A DNA stretch of 64,000 nucleotides, taken from NCBI GenBank assembly GCA_019637095.1, contig JAHBWG010000013.1:1-64000 (forward strand), given 5' to 3'. The notes under the pieces are model-generated. The model was not told where the DNA came from, searched no databases, and saw only the letters and a list, made by a program, of their open reading frames with translations. Source of the DNA: Sandaracinaceae bacterium. Its GTDB lineage: Bacteria > Myxococcota_A > Polyangia > Polyangiales > Sandaracinaceae. Both the position numbers and the translations under genes were made by a program. Of the stretch, positions 51,548 to 61,116 are shown one piece after another. Each line of letters begins with the position of its first letter. The stretch's first letter is position 1.

Positions 51548-51815
51548 CGGCCTCGCCCTCTCGCGCGGCTTCGTCCGCCGGCGCGGCTCCGTCGCGCTCG
51601 GGCGTCTCGGGCCGGCGCGCGTCGAGCAGCGCCGCGAGCGCCGCCGCGATCGCGCCCCCGGCGATCGACGACATGAACAGGAAGTCCACGAAGGAGCCGA
51701 TCGACGAGCAGTTCGCGCTCGGTCCGAGGTGGACCGAGAGGATCGCGCCGCCCTCGTCCGCGTCGGTCGGCGCGGTCGGCTCGAGCGGGTCGGCGTCGTC
51801 GATCGCGGGCGTCAT
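51528..51815 (-). CDS. Small single-pass membrane protein
   Basis: A 95-residue protein (ATG at 51815, overlapping the upstream stop as ATGA). An acidic N-terminus (MTPAIDDADPLEPTAPTDADEG), one hydrophobic segment around SSIAGGAIAAALAALLDA (about 48-66) and a charged E/D/R-rich C-terminus. No known domain. Confidence 0.55.
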   Translation of the reverse strand: MTPAIDDADPLEPTAPTDADEGGAILSVHLGPSANCSSIGSFVDFLFMSSIAGGAIAAALAALLDARRPETPERDGAAPADEAAREGEADEGGTD

Positions 51816-52786
51816 GCGAGGAACGAGAAGAGCTGCCCCGCGTGGTCGAGGGCGAGCCAGCCGAGCGCACCGTACGCCAGCACCGCGAGCCCCGCCACGG
51901 CCGCGCGCTGGGTGCGAGGCGCCTCGCGCGCGCTCGCCGCGGCGCCGCCGAGCGAGGCCAGCGCGAGGATCGCCGCGCCGCCCGCCGCGACGAGCGCGAA
52001 CGTATCGCCGACGTCGTGGTCGTAGTGCGACGCGAGCGCCCACGGGACGACGAGGACGTGGGCGGCCGCGGCCAAGCGCCCGAGCGAGAACGCGCGGGCG
52101 AGCACGTCGCGCGTGAGGAGCGCCCGCCGCCCGACGAAGAGCACCGCGCCGAGGAAGAGCGCGAGGAAGCTGGCGGCGGCGACCCGCAGCGGCCCGCGCC
52201 GCGCCTCGCGTGTCAAGGTCGCGTGCGTGCTCGTCGCCTCGAGCCCCGCCGCGCGCAGGAGCTCGGCGCCCGCCGCCGGTCCGGCGCGCGCGGCGCGCGC
52301 GCGGGCGAGCCCGGTCTGCGCGCTCACGCGCTCCGAGCTCTCGAGGTCGGGTCGGTCGAGCCACGCGAGGAAGGCGGCTTCGGCGCGCGCTGGCTCGTCG
52401 AGCGCGAGCCACGCCTCGCCGAGGAGCGCCCACGACTCGCGCGCGACGCGGCCCTCGGGGAACGAGCGGACCTCGGCTTCGAACGCCGCGAGCCGCTCCC
52501 GCGTGCGCTCGGCCGGCGGGCGCTCGCGCAGCGCGAGGTACCGCGAGAGCGGGCGGTAGTCCCCTTCGGCGCGCGCCTCGAGCCACTCGAGGCGGCGTCG
52601 GGCGCGCCCGGCGAGCCGCGAGGTCGGGTCGGCGGCGACGAGCGCGCGGTAGCGCTCTACGGCGACGGCCGGCTCGCCGCGTCGCTCCGCCGCGGCCGCC
52701 TCGCGCGAGAGGTCCGCGGCCTCGTCGGCGCGCGCGGGCGTGGCCGCGAAGAGCAGCGCGAGCGCGATCGGCAGCCGTCGCGTCAT
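51812..52786 (-). CDS. TPR-repeat membrane protein with signal peptide
   Basis: A 324-residue protein. Signal peptide RLPIALALLFAATPARA (about 4-20), periplasmic TPR-like helices (AADLSREAAAAERRGEPAVA, ESWALLGEAWLALDEPARAEAAFLAWL), then three to four membrane segments in the C-terminal third (LRVAAASFLALFLGAVLFV, AAAHVLVVPWALASH, AGLAVLAYGALGWLALD). It starts the four-gene operon that runs to 50643. The arrangement suggests an envelope complex, identity unknown. Confidence 0.7.
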   Translation of the reverse strand: MTRRLPIALALLFAATPARADEAADLSREAAAAERRGEPAVAVERYRALVAADPTSRLAGRARRRLEWLEARAEGDYRPLSRYLALRERPPAERTRERLAAFEAEVRSFPEGRVARESWALLGEAWLALDEPARAEAAFLAWLDRPDLESSERVSAQTGLARARAARAGPAAGAELLRAAGLEATSTHATLTREARRGPLRVAAASFLALFLGAVLFVGRRALLTRDVLARAFSLGRLAAAAHVLVVPWALASHYDHDVGDTFALVAAGGAAILALASLGGAAASAREAPRTQRAAVAGLAVLAYGALGWLALDHAGQLFSFLA

Positions 52787-52792
52787 CGACGG

Positions 52793-54250
52793 CTACTTGG
52801 TCAGGGTGAACTGGTCGAGCATGCCCCCGCTCATCGCGTCGTAGGCGGTGTAGGTGAGCGTGCGGCCTTCGACCTCGAAGATCACGTAGGGCCGCACGGA
52901 CATGCTCGTGAACGAGGTCGTGCACTCGCTCGAGACCTCGTAGAGCTCGGCGCCGACGCCCGCCGCGACGACGTACACGGTGCCGCTCGGCAGGCCCGCC
53001 ATGTCGTAGGTGGGCACGCCGTTGGTGCCCGTCGCGGCCACCACGCCCTCGCCGCCCTCGAGCCCGCGGATGGGCGTGCTGCGCTCGTAGACGTGGTTGT
53101 GACCGGTGAGCACGAAGTCGACCGAGAACTCGTCGAAGATCGGCTGCCACGCCGCGCGCAGCGCCGTGTCGGGCGAGTGCGTCGAGCGACACGTGTAGAA
53201 GGGGCGGTGATGGGAGACGAAGATCCACGGCTGCCGCGTCCGATCGACGCGCGCGAGATCCTCGCGCAGCCAGCGCGCCTGCCCGCCGGCGAGCACCGCG
53301 CTGTCGTTCACGGTGTCGTTGAGGATCACGAAGTGCGCGTTGCCGTAGTCGAACGAGTACCACTCCATGCCCTGCGCCCGCTCGCCCTCGGAGACCTCCT
53401 GGGGGAAGGCGAATTGCGCGACGTAGTTGAGCGCGAGCTGGTCGTGGTTGCCGTTGGCCATCATGAACGGCGCGCGCGCGAGGAAGTCCGTCACGTCGAA
53501 GTCGTCGACCGACGCTTCGAAGAACTGCCGCCAGTCGGCCTGGTTCGCGCCGAGGAACACCGCGTCGCCGCTGAAGACCTGGAAGTCCACCCCCGCCTCA
53601 TCGAGGCGGCGCTGGCTGATCGGCCACGAGTTCTCGAGGTTGTTCCGGCTGTCGCCCGTGACGCCGAACGAGAAGGGCTGCGTGCTGCCGACCGGCGGCG
53701 CGGTCGCGATCTCGTACACGCGGCTCCACCGGCCGGGGCCGCCGACCTTGTAGTAGTAGGTGGTCTCCGGCTCGAGCCCGCAGACGTGCACCTCGTGCAG
53801 GCGCGTGCCCGGGCCGCCGCCGATCATCGCGCGGTAGAACATCGTGTGGCCGTTGCGGCCGAGCACGTCGCCACCCGGCGCCTCCGCCGCCTCGACCGCC
53901 GCGCGGTCCGTGCCGTAGAGGATGCGCGACGCGAGGGTGCGCAGGCCCGTCTCCCAGTTCACGGCGAAGGTCGAGTCGGTCGGTCCCGCCCAGCTCGCGT
54001 GCACGTGGTGCAGGACCGGGTTGTCGGGATCCTGGACGTCCGTGCCCATCGCCGCCGACTCGAGCTCGGGGCTCGTCACGGTGTAGCCACAGCCCTCGGG
54101 CGTGTAGCTGATCTGGCGCTGCGCCGGCTCCCCGCCGTCCTCTCCAGGCGGCGTCGTGCCTCCGTCGAAGCGCATGAGGCCCGTCTCTTCGCAGGCGGGC
54201 AGGAGCGAGAGAAGGGCGAGGGCGAACGGAGCGAGCGAGCGATGCAGCAT
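52793..54250 (-). CDS. Purple acid phosphatase-like metallophosphoesterase lipoprotein
   Basis: A 485-residue exported enzyme. Signal peptide ends in LLSLLPAC (lipobox). An N-terminal fibronectin-like region (TTYYYKVGG at about 165-175) precedes the catalytic domain with the binuclear metal motifs G-V-T-G-D-S-R, F-S-G-D-A-V, N-G-N-H-D, V-S-H-H-R-P and G-H-N-H-V-Y-E-R-S. This is the purple acid phosphatase order. It should hydrolyse phosphomonoesters at the cell surface. It is followed on the same strand by a porin gene 7 bp upstream, so both could be induced together, perhaps by phosphate limitation. Confidence 0.9.
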   Translation of the reverse strand: MLHRSLAPFALALLSLLPACEETGLMRFDGGTTPPGEDGGEPAQRQISYTPEGCGYTVTSPELESAAMGTDVQDPDNPVLHHVHASWAGPTDSTFAVNWETGLRTLASRILYGTDRAAVEAAEAPGGDVLGRNGHTMFYRAMIGGGPGTRLHEVHVCGLEPETTYYYKVGGPGRWSRVYEIATAPPVGSTQPFSFGVTGDSRNNLENSWPISQRRLDEAGVDFQVFSGDAVFLGANQADWRQFFEASVDDFDVTDFLARAPFMMANGNHDQLALNYVAQFAFPQEVSEGERAQGMEWYSFDYGNAHFVILNDTVNDSAVLAGGQARWLREDLARVDRTRQPWIFVSHHRPFYTCRSTHSPDTALRAAWQPIFDEFSVDFVLTGHNHVYERSTPIRGLEGGEGVVAATGTNGVPTYDMAGLPSGTVYVVAAGVGAELYEVSSECTTSFTSMSVRPYVIFEVEGRTLTYTAYDAMSGGMLDQFTLTK

Positions 54251-54257
54251 GGGTACC

Positions 54258-55559
54258 TCAGAGTCCGGCGGTGAGCTGGATCCAGAAGATGTCGTTGTTG
54301 ATGTCGCGCACGAACCCGTCCGAGGTGACGACGAGCTCGTCTTCGCGGTTGTGCTGGTAGTTGATGCCGAGGCGGAGCTGTTGGTCGCCGGTGAGGAACC
54401 AGTTGACGCCGAAGGTGAGGCGCCAGCGGGTGGGTGGGTTGTCGGAGTCGGTGAAGTTGGCCGGCGCGATGTAGCCCGGCGTGTCCGAGCCGCCGCCGAA
54501 GATGGGGTTGCCGTCGTCGTAGGGGCTGTTCGCGTCGACCCAGTCGATGCGCGCGAGGACCTCGAGGTCCATGCCGTCGATCGGGAAGATGGCGCGATCG
54601 AGCACGTACTGCACCTGGAGGTGCGCGCCGCGGCTCACGAAGTCGAGCGGCGCGCCGGTCGGATCGAAGTTGCCGCGGCACGCGCTCGGCTCGGCGAAGA
54701 ACGCCCCGCCGACGCTGTTGCGGAACCAGACGAAGCCCGCCGAGGCGTAGAGGCCCGCGTAGCGCAGCTCCGAGTCGATCGCGAACCCGCGGTTCCAGTT
54801 CCCGCGGTCGTCGCAGTTGGAGTACGCGCTCGTCGCGACGGCGACGCGAGCGTTGTCGTTGCGCGCGAGGTCGCTCTCGGCGTCGCGGCCCTCGGGGACG
54901 CCCAGGACGTGGAGCTCGAGCCGGACCGCGAGCAAGAACATCCCGTTGTCGTTCTGCGCGATGTTGGCGCCGCGGCCGATGAACGCGCCCGCCTGGTAGG
55001 CGAGCACCGGGTCGGTCCCGCGCGGCGTTGGATCTCCGATCAGCCCGTGCACCATCGCGCCGACGTCGCGCGGGCTGAGGTAGCGGATGAAGCTGCGATC
55101 GGGGCTGATCGGGACGTACACGGGGCGGTCGAGGAAGCCCAGGTTCAGCTCGTTGAAGCTGTACGCGCGCAGGAACGGGACGAGGAACTGGCCGACGCGG
55201 AGCTGGATGGCCGGGTGAGGGACGACGTCCAAGAACGCGTCCTGCAGGAGCGTGACGGGCGCGAACTCGACCTCCATCCGCATGCGCAGCCACTCGAAGA
55301 GCTGGGCGGTGAACCCGAAGCGCGCGCGCTGGAGCCAGAACGTGTCGTCCGTGCGGCCGGCGAAGTCGTCGTCCCCGCGCACGATGAAGCCGGGCTGGGC
55401 GAAGGCGGTGAGGTCGAGGAAGCGCGTCGGCCCGACCGGGCTCGGCGCGCCCTCCTCCGGCGAGGGTCCGTCGGACCACACGCGGACCTGGGCGGCCGCG
55501 GGCACCGCGAAGAGAGAGCCGAGCGCGAACAGACCGACGGCGACGGCAGGGGCTCGCAA
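54258..55559 (-). CDS. Outer-membrane porin (phosphate-porin-like)
   Basis: A 433-residue beta-barrel protein. The TTG at 55559 is the chosen start: GGAGAGG stands upstream and the encoded LRAPAVAVGLFALGSLFAVPAAAQ makes a clean signal peptide. The mature protein shows alternating strands ending in aromatic residues, with FLDLTAFAQPGFIVRGDD and RWRLTFGVNWFLTGDQQLRL, and its last residue is a Leu as in some porins. It resembles OprO/OprP-type porins. It lies 7 bp upstream of the phosphatase gene, consistent with uptake of the released phosphate. Confidence 0.8.
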   Translation of the reverse strand: MRAPAVAVGLFALGSLFAVPAAAQVRVWSDGPSPEEGAPSPVGPTRFLDLTAFAQPGFIVRGDDDFAGRTDDTFWLQRARFGFTAQLFEWLRMRMEVEFAPVTLLQDAFLDVVPHPAIQLRVGQFLVPFLRAYSFNELNLGFLDRPVYVPISPDRSFIRYLSPRDVGAMVHGLIGDPTPRGTDPVLAYQAGAFIGRGANIAQNDNGMFLLAVRLELHVLGVPEGRDAESDLARNDNARVAVATSAYSNCDDRGNWNRGFAIDSELRYAGLYASAGFVWFRNSVGGAFFAEPSACRGNFDPTGAPLDFVSRGAHLQVQYVLDRAIFPIDGMDLEVLARIDWVDANSPYDDGNPIFGGGSDTPGYIAPANFTDSDNPPTRWRLTFGVNWFLTGDQQLRLGINYQHNREDELVVTSDGFVRDINNDIFWIQLTAGL

Positions 55560-55590
55560 GGTGCCTCTCCTTGCCTCCCCGATGTGTCGG

Positions 55591-56790
55591 TCAGGTGACG
55601 AACACGTCGAGCCGCGGCGAACTGGCGTCACTCGCCGCCGTCGCGGCCACGCGCGGACACTCCGGGTCGGGCGCGAAGGGCTCGCCGCCGAGGTGCGCCG
55701 CGACGATCCGGCAGCCCCCGCGGCACGAGCTGCGCAGGCGGCACGACGCGCACGGCTCGGGGACGGACGCGCGGTAGGCGCGGAAGCGCGTGAGCGTGGC
55801 GTCCTCACCCCAGGCGCGCGCGGCGTCCGCGCCGGGCTCGCGCCAGAAGGAGCACGGCATGCTCTGGCCGTGGGCGTCGAGCGCGAGCAGCGAGCGGCCG
55901 GCCTCGCACCCCATGACGCCGAAGCGCACGAGATCGGCGGCCGCGATCGTCTCGTCGGTGACGAGGAACGGGACGAGCGAGCAGTCGATCCGGACGCCGG
56001 CCGCGCGCTCGCGCGCGAGCCGCGCCAGCGTCGCGGGGAAGGCGGCGATCTGCGCCGCGCTCAGGCGCGCGGCGAGGTAGTCGAGGCGCGCGCGGCCGCT
56101 CGGCTTGAAGCGCAGGAGCTGGAGCTCGCGCGCGCCGAGCGCGTCGAGGCGGGCGGCCGTGGCGTCGATCGCCTCGAAGCTCGCGCGGGTCAAGACGACG
56201 TTGGCGCCGAAGGGGACGCCCGCGTCGGCGAGCGCCCGCATCGCGGCCTCCGCGTGCCGCGCGCCGTCGTAGCCGCGGACCTCGGCGTAGCGTGCGCCGG
56301 CGCCGTCGTAGCTCACGTTGATCTGCGCGAAGTCGCGCAGCGTCCGCGCGCGCTCGCCGTCGAGCCCGAGGCCGCTCGTCGTCATGGTCGGGACGAGGCC
56401 GAGCGCGCGCGCGTGCGCGGCGAGGGCGGGGAGGTCGTTCCGCAGGAGCGCCTCGCCGCCGCCGAACGCGACGTAGAAGGCACCGAGCGCGGCGATGGCG
56501 TCGAGCCGCGCGAGGAGCGCGTCGGTGCTCGGGTGGTGTCCGGTGGGGGTCGCGTCGGCGTAGCAGTGGGTGCAGCCGGCGCGACAGCGGTCGGTGACCG
56601 CGAGGTGGACCTCGGTCGGTCCGCTGAGCGGGTCGACGTCGAGCCCGCGGTCCGGCAGCTCCCAGAGCGCGTCGCCCTCGACGCCGAGCCGCCTCGCGAG
56701 CGCGCGATCGACCGAGACCAACGCCGCCGGGGCCTCGATCGCGAGGACCGCTCCGAACCGCTCGGCTCGCGCGCGCCAGCTACGCTGCAC
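55591..56790 (-). CDS. Radical SAM/SPASM maturase-like protein
   Basis: A 399-residue protein. The [4Fe-4S] motif C69-R-A-G-C73-T-H-C76 follows a LAVTDRC lead. G-G-G-E-A-L-L and a C-terminal Cys-rich SPASM-like part (CEAGRS, CSFW, CASCRLRSSCRGGC) fit peptide-modifying radical SAM enzymes. The N-terminal 60 residues are unusual and could recognise a leader peptide. With a 35-residue peptide gene and a small partner upstream on the same strand, it may modify that peptide. Product unknown. Confidence 0.85.
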   Translation of the reverse strand: MQRSWRARAERFGAVLAIEAPAALVSVDRALARRLGVEGDALWELPDRGLDVDPLSGPTEVHLAVTDRCRAGCTHCYADATPTGHHPSTDALLARLDAIAALGAFYVAFGGGEALLRNDLPALAAHARALGLVPTMTTSGLGLDGERARTLRDFAQINVSYDGAGARYAEVRGYDGARHAEAAMRALADAGVPFGANVVLTRASFEAIDATAARLDALGARELQLLRFKPSGRARLDYLAARLSAAQIAAFPATLARLARERAAGVRIDCSLVPFLVTDETIAAADLVRFGVMGCEAGRSLLALDAHGQSMPCSFWREPGADAARAWGEDATLTRFRAYRASVPEPCASCRLRSSCRGGCRIVAAHLGGEPFAPDPECPRVAATAASDASSPRLDVFVT

Positions 56791-56825
56791 GGGCGCACGC
56801 TAGCACGCGCGCGTCGACCGAGGCG

Positions 56826-57293
56826 TCAGGCGCGGGCCTCGAGGCCGGCGACGAGGGCGCGCAGCTCCGCGCGCTCCGCGCCCGAGAGCGGGGGCGCGCC
56901 CGGGAGGCCGGCGAGCCAGGCGAGCGCCTCGCCGGTGTCCGTGAAGACCTTGCCGGTGAAGCCCGCGGCCACGAGGGCCGCGTTCATCGCCCCGCGCAGC
57001 AGCCCCGCCTTCAGCCCGGAGCCGCCGTTGACGTAGGCGAAGCCCGCGAGGCGGGCGCCCTCGCGACGCAAGAGGGCTTGCGTTCGTTCACGCGCCTCGG
57101 GCGACATCTTGCCGGGCGACGCGCCGGCCCGCACGAGGAGCAGCGCGAGGCGCGGCGGCAGGTCCGCCGCGGCGAGGTGCGCGTCGAGCGTGTCGAAGAA
57201 CGGGACGTCGAGCGGCGCGTAGAGCACGGCGACCACGAGGCCGCCTCGCCTGCCGATCACCGCGCGCGCGTCGTCGGAGAGGACCGTCCACAC
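56826..57293 (-). CDS. Small protein with SpoIIAA/STAS-like pattern
   Basis: A 155-residue protein: R-G-G-L-V-V-A-V-L-Y-A-P-L-D-V-P-F-F-D-T-L-D (first strand and helix), R-L-A-L-L-L-V-R-A-G, R-L-A-G-F-A-Y-V-N-G-G and A-A-L-V-A-A-G-F-T-G-K-V-F-T-D. The alternating strands and helices recall the STAS/SpoIIAA-like fold of some myxobacterial regulators. It lies between the 35-residue peptide gene and the radical SAM gene. It could be a partner or leader-binding protein. Confidence 0.55.
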   Translation of the reverse strand: MWTVLSDDARAVIGRRGGLVVAVLYAPLDVPFFDTLDAHLAAADLPPRLALLLVRAGASPGKMSPEARERTQALLRREGARLAGFAYVNGGSGLKAGLLRGAMNAALVAAGFTGKVFTDTGEALAWLAGLPGAPPLSGAERAELRALVAGLEARA

Positions 57294-57344
57294 GGGCGCG
57301 AGGCTGCCACGGATCCGCGGGCGCGCGCCCGTCGAAACGCCGCG

Positions 57345-57452
57345 CTACGCCGCCTCGCCGTCGATGGCGACGATGAAGTTGCTGACGGCGTAGCCGCCCT
57401 TCGTGGAGGTCGTCTTGGTCGAGCCGGCGCGGACGTGGGTCTTGGTCTTCAT
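57345..57452 (-). CDS. Candidate RiPP precursor peptide (35 residues)
   Basis: ATG at 57452 gives a 35-residue peptide, MKTKTHVRAGSTKTTSTKGG then YAVSNFIVAIDGEAA. The basic MK-x-K-T-x-V-x-A-G leader-like start and a short core are typical of small modified-peptide precursors. A radical SAM/SPASM gene lies downstream on the same strand. A modification of the T/S/K-rich part is possible; which residues are changed is unknown. Confidence 0.5.
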   Translation of the reverse strand: MKTKTHVRAGSTKTTSTKGGYAVSNFIVAIDGEAA

Positions 57453-57541
57453 GGTGGCAGCTCTAACCCCGGCGCGATCCCGCGGCCACGCCGCGCGCGG
57501 GGCGCGAAAGCGGCCCGCAACCGCGCTGAGAACGCTCACGG

Positions 57542-57555
57542 TTGATCTCGCCCAA
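57542..57555 (+). promoter_or_regulatory. Weak Fnr-like half site upstream of tryptophanase
   Basis: TTGATCTCGCCCAA matches TTGAT-N4-ATCAA in the left half but only 3/5 in the right. It lies 27 bp upstream of the tryptophanase start and between it and the divergent peptide gene. Too close to the start for a normal activator position, so any role is doubtful. Confidence 0.25.
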
Positions 57556-57582
57556 CCGGCCATCCCCGCGCGCCGTGCGTAA

Positions 57583-58985
<1,403 letters not shown>

Positions 58986-58986
<1 letters not shown>

Positions 58987-59696
58987 TGAGGTTGCCCATG
59001 CACGGCGTCGTCGAGCGCCCGGCCTATCCGGCGGCGTGCCCGGACTGCCCCGGCGGCCGGCGCGGCGTGCTGCGCGATCTCGTCGGCGAGACCAAGCACG
59101 CGTGCGCGTTCGAGACCGCCTCGGTCGACGCGCGCGACTTCGTGCCCGCGTCGTGGAGCGAGCGACACGCGTTCGGGCTCGTGCGCCGCGGGGTCTTGAT
59201 CCGCCAGCGCCTCGACGAGATGGGCCGCGCCACCGCGATCGACGCGGCGGGCCCGGGCTGCATGTTCCCGATCGAGCACCGCGACGAGGGTCGCAGCAGC
59301 ATCTCGTGCGACTACGCGGCGACGGATCTGATCGTGTGCCTGTGCCCCGCGCAAGTCCTCGAGGACGTGCTCGACGAGTCGCGCGGGACGAGCCGTGATC
59401 TCTACTCGCTCCAGCTCGACGCGATGGAGCGCGTCGAGCGGCTCGCGCAAGCGCGCGGCGCGCCGACGGTGCAGGAGCGCGTCGCGATGCTGCTCGTGGT
59501 GCTGTCCGAGACGCTCTCGCCGCCGCGCACGCGCGAGCGGCTGCCGCCGGGCCTGCAGCAGCGGGACATGTCGAAGCTCCTCGGCGTGCGGCACGAGACG
59601 TTCTGCCGCGCGCTCAAGACGCTCGAGGACGCGGGCGCCGTCGAGCGCAGCCACGACGGTCTCGCGATCCTCGACCGCGAGCGACTCTCCGGTTGA
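58986..59696 (+). CDS. Crp/Fnr-family transcriptional regulator
   Basis: A 236-residue protein (ATG at 58986). The N-terminus has Cys in PAACPDCPGG and HACAF, and later G-C-M-F, I-S-C-D and V-C-L-C, which might hold an iron-sulfur cluster, although the exact Fnr spacing is not present. The middle is the cyclic-nucleotide-binding-like barrel and dimer helix. The C-terminus is the HTH: R-D-M-S-K-L-L-G-V-R-H-E-T-F-C-R-A-L-K-T-L. The R-x-E-x-x-x-R pattern is that of regulators recognising TTGA half sites. Its last codon overlaps a TTGAC-N4-GTCAA box. Confidence 0.82.
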
Positions 59697-59706
59697 CCTG
59701 GGTCAA
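59693..59706 (+). promoter_or_regulatory. Perfect Fnr/Dnr-type box TTGAC-N4-GTCAA
   Basis: TTGACCTGGGTCAA is a fully symmetrical 5-bp-arm site overlapping the stop of the Crp/Fnr gene (59694-59696). Its centre is 59699.5. A TACTCT hexamer at 59728-59733 lies at the distance expected for a class II activated promoter, giving a start near 59740. No coding gene follows on this strand for 1.3 kb. Confidence 0.65.
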
Positions 59707-59739
59707 ACCTGGTCCTCGGCGAGCGCGTACTCTCTGATC

Positions 59740-59852
59740 ACCAACGCACGCTTCGTCCCACGGGACTCGACAAGGAGGCGCTCCGACACGAGACATCTGC
59801 TGGAACCCAGGTTGGAAGGGCGGCGCATCGAGGGCGCCGCCCTTCGTCTTTC
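59740..59852 (+). ncRNA. Candidate Fnr-controlled small RNA
   Basis: The stretch begins where the Fnr-type box and -10-like hexamer would place transcription and ends at a strong hairpin: GAAGGGCGGCGC (59815-59826), loop, GCGCCGCCCTTC (59834-59845), then GTCTTT. It has no convincing reading frame. About 110 nt, similar in size to oxygen-regulated RNAs such as FnrS. The -10 matches consensus at only 3 of 6 positions, so this is a candidate only. Confidence 0.45.
59815..59851 (+). terminator. Intrinsic terminator-like hairpin
   Basis: Perfect 12-bp stem GAAGGGCGGCGC / GCGCCGCCCTTC with a 7-nt loop, followed by GTCTTT. It can end either the tryptophanase-regulator transcript or the candidate small RNA. 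Confidence 0.7.
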
Positions 59853-59895
59853 GAAGACACGCCTTCGAAGACGCGACGGCGAGCCCGCGAGGCAG

Positions 59896-59964
59896 CTCGG
59901 CGGGCTCGGCGGGCTCGGCGGGCTCGGCGGGCTCGGCGGGCTCGGCGGGCTCGGCGGGCTCGGC
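59896..59964 (+). repeat. 9-bp tandem repeat (CTCGGCGGG)n
   Basis: Seven perfect copies of CTCGGCGGG (59896-59958) plus six bases of an eighth. It lies between the hairpin and the end of the next gene, with no gene over it. Likely unstable in length. Confidence 0.95.
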
Positions 59965-59996
59965 AGAGTCGAAGTCGGCGCGTCGCGCCAGCGCGC

Positions 59997-60545
59997 TCAG
60001 GGCGTCCAGGGGTCGAGCAGGTGCACGGCGGTCGCGTCCGCGGCGAACGGGTCGCTCACGCCGTAGTAGACCATCCCGCCGCGCGCCACGAAGGGCCGCA
60101 CCAGCTCTCCCTCGAGGGCGACGCGCAGGGGATCCCAGCGGCGCGCGAACGGATCGACGAGGTCGTGGCCCGCGCGGGTGCCGAACGCCGCGTCGGCGTC
60201 GGCCGGGCGGAGCAGCTCGGTGGCGGCGCGCGCGAGGACGTCCGCCGTCGCGTCCGCCGACGCGCGGCGCTCCAGCCAGCGGTCCTCGGCGCCGCGCCGG
60301 TGCCAGAGCACCCAGCGCCCCGCGCCGGCGAACGCGATGGTCAGCGCCTCCGCCGCGGGGCTCGCGCCTTCGTCGCCGAGCCGCGCGAGCGCGCGGCCGG
60401 ACTCGGCGGACACCCGGGCGCGCAGCGCCTCCACGTCGAGCCGGGCCGAGCCCGCGTCGACGACCAGGACCACGGACTGAGCGCCCGTGAGCGCGGGGAC
60501 GGCGAGCCACGACGAGACGGCGAGGAGGATGGCGGCGGACTTCAT
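59997..60545 (-). CDS. Exported protein of unknown function
   Basis: A 182-residue protein (ATG at 60545). Signal peptide KSAAILLAVSSWLAVPALTGAQ. The mature part begins V-V-L-V-V-D-A-G-S-A-R-L-D-V-E-A-L-R-A-R-V, followed by D-A-T-A-D-V-L-A-R-A-A-T-E-L-L and a final VYYGVSDPFAADA, L-L-D-P-W. The D/E-rich R-V-x-A-E-x-G...L-A-R-L pattern recalls the N-terminal domain of myxobacterial putative carrier proteins ending in a conserved D-P-W segment. Function unknown. Confidence 0.7.
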   Translation of the reverse strand: MKSAAILLAVSSWLAVPALTGAQSVVLVVDAGSARLDVEALRARVSAESGRALARLGDEGASPAAEALTIAFAGAGRWVLWHRRGAEDRWLERRASADATADVLARAATELLRPADADAAFGTRAGHDLVDPFARRWDPLRVALEGELVRPFVARGGMVYYGVSDPFAADATAVHLLDPWTP

Positions 60546-60672
60546 GCCCCGGTCGTCTGCAACGCGCGTGCAAGCCCCGATTCGTCGCGAGTGCCCCGAT
60601 CTTCAGGGGCGCCGGCGCAGCGGTTGCGCCACCACGCAACGTCGCGCAGCGACGGGCGTCGGTCGAGTGGGC

Positions 60673-61026
60673 TCAACGCTCGCGCGCGAGCAGCGCGAGC
60701 GCGCGCTCCCACACGCGGCGGGCGCCCTCGGTGCGCGCCCGCGCGATCCCCTGGAGCAGCGCGGCCTCGTGCACGTCCGCGAGCGGCAGGTGCTCCTCGA
60801 GCGCCTCCTCGAGCACGAGCTCCGCGCTCGTCGGCCCGAGCTCCTGCTCGCCGCTCGCGAGCGTCGCGAGCTCCGACAGGAACCGCCGGTCCGCGTCGTC
60901 GCGGATGGAGGCCAGGAGCTGGTCGAGCTCGTCCGCCTCGGTGGCGCGCAGGATGATCCCGGCGAGCGAGCGCACGGTGTCGTCGTCGGCCGCGCGCTCG
61001 AGGGCCCTCGTTCGTTCGCCCGTCAC
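60673..61026 (-). CDS. Small uncharacterised helical protein
   Basis: A 117-residue all-helical, acidic protein (GTG at 61026; the frame is open further upstream). Sequence features: TVRSLAGIILRATEADELDQ, L-L-A-S-I-R-D-D-A-D-R-R-F-L-S-E-L and EEALEEHLPLADVHEAALLQ. No family recognised. Divergent from the lytic transglycosylase. Confidence 0.55.
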   Translation of the reverse strand: MTGERTRALERAADDDTVRSLAGIILRATEADELDQLLASIRDDADRRFLSELATLASGEQELGPTSAELVLEEALEEHLPLADVHEAALLQGIARARTEGARRVWERALALLARER

Positions 61027-61116
61027 GCCGACAAGGATAGCGCCCCTTCGCGTGGGGGGAATGCGGAGGCGCTTCTTTGGCGTCTCGAAGGGCGGCACCA
61101 TACCCTTGTCCTCGTG

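Noticed and set aside
59896-59964. 9-bp repeat as a functional control element
   Set aside because: Simple tandem repeat between genes, with no motif beyond its own period.
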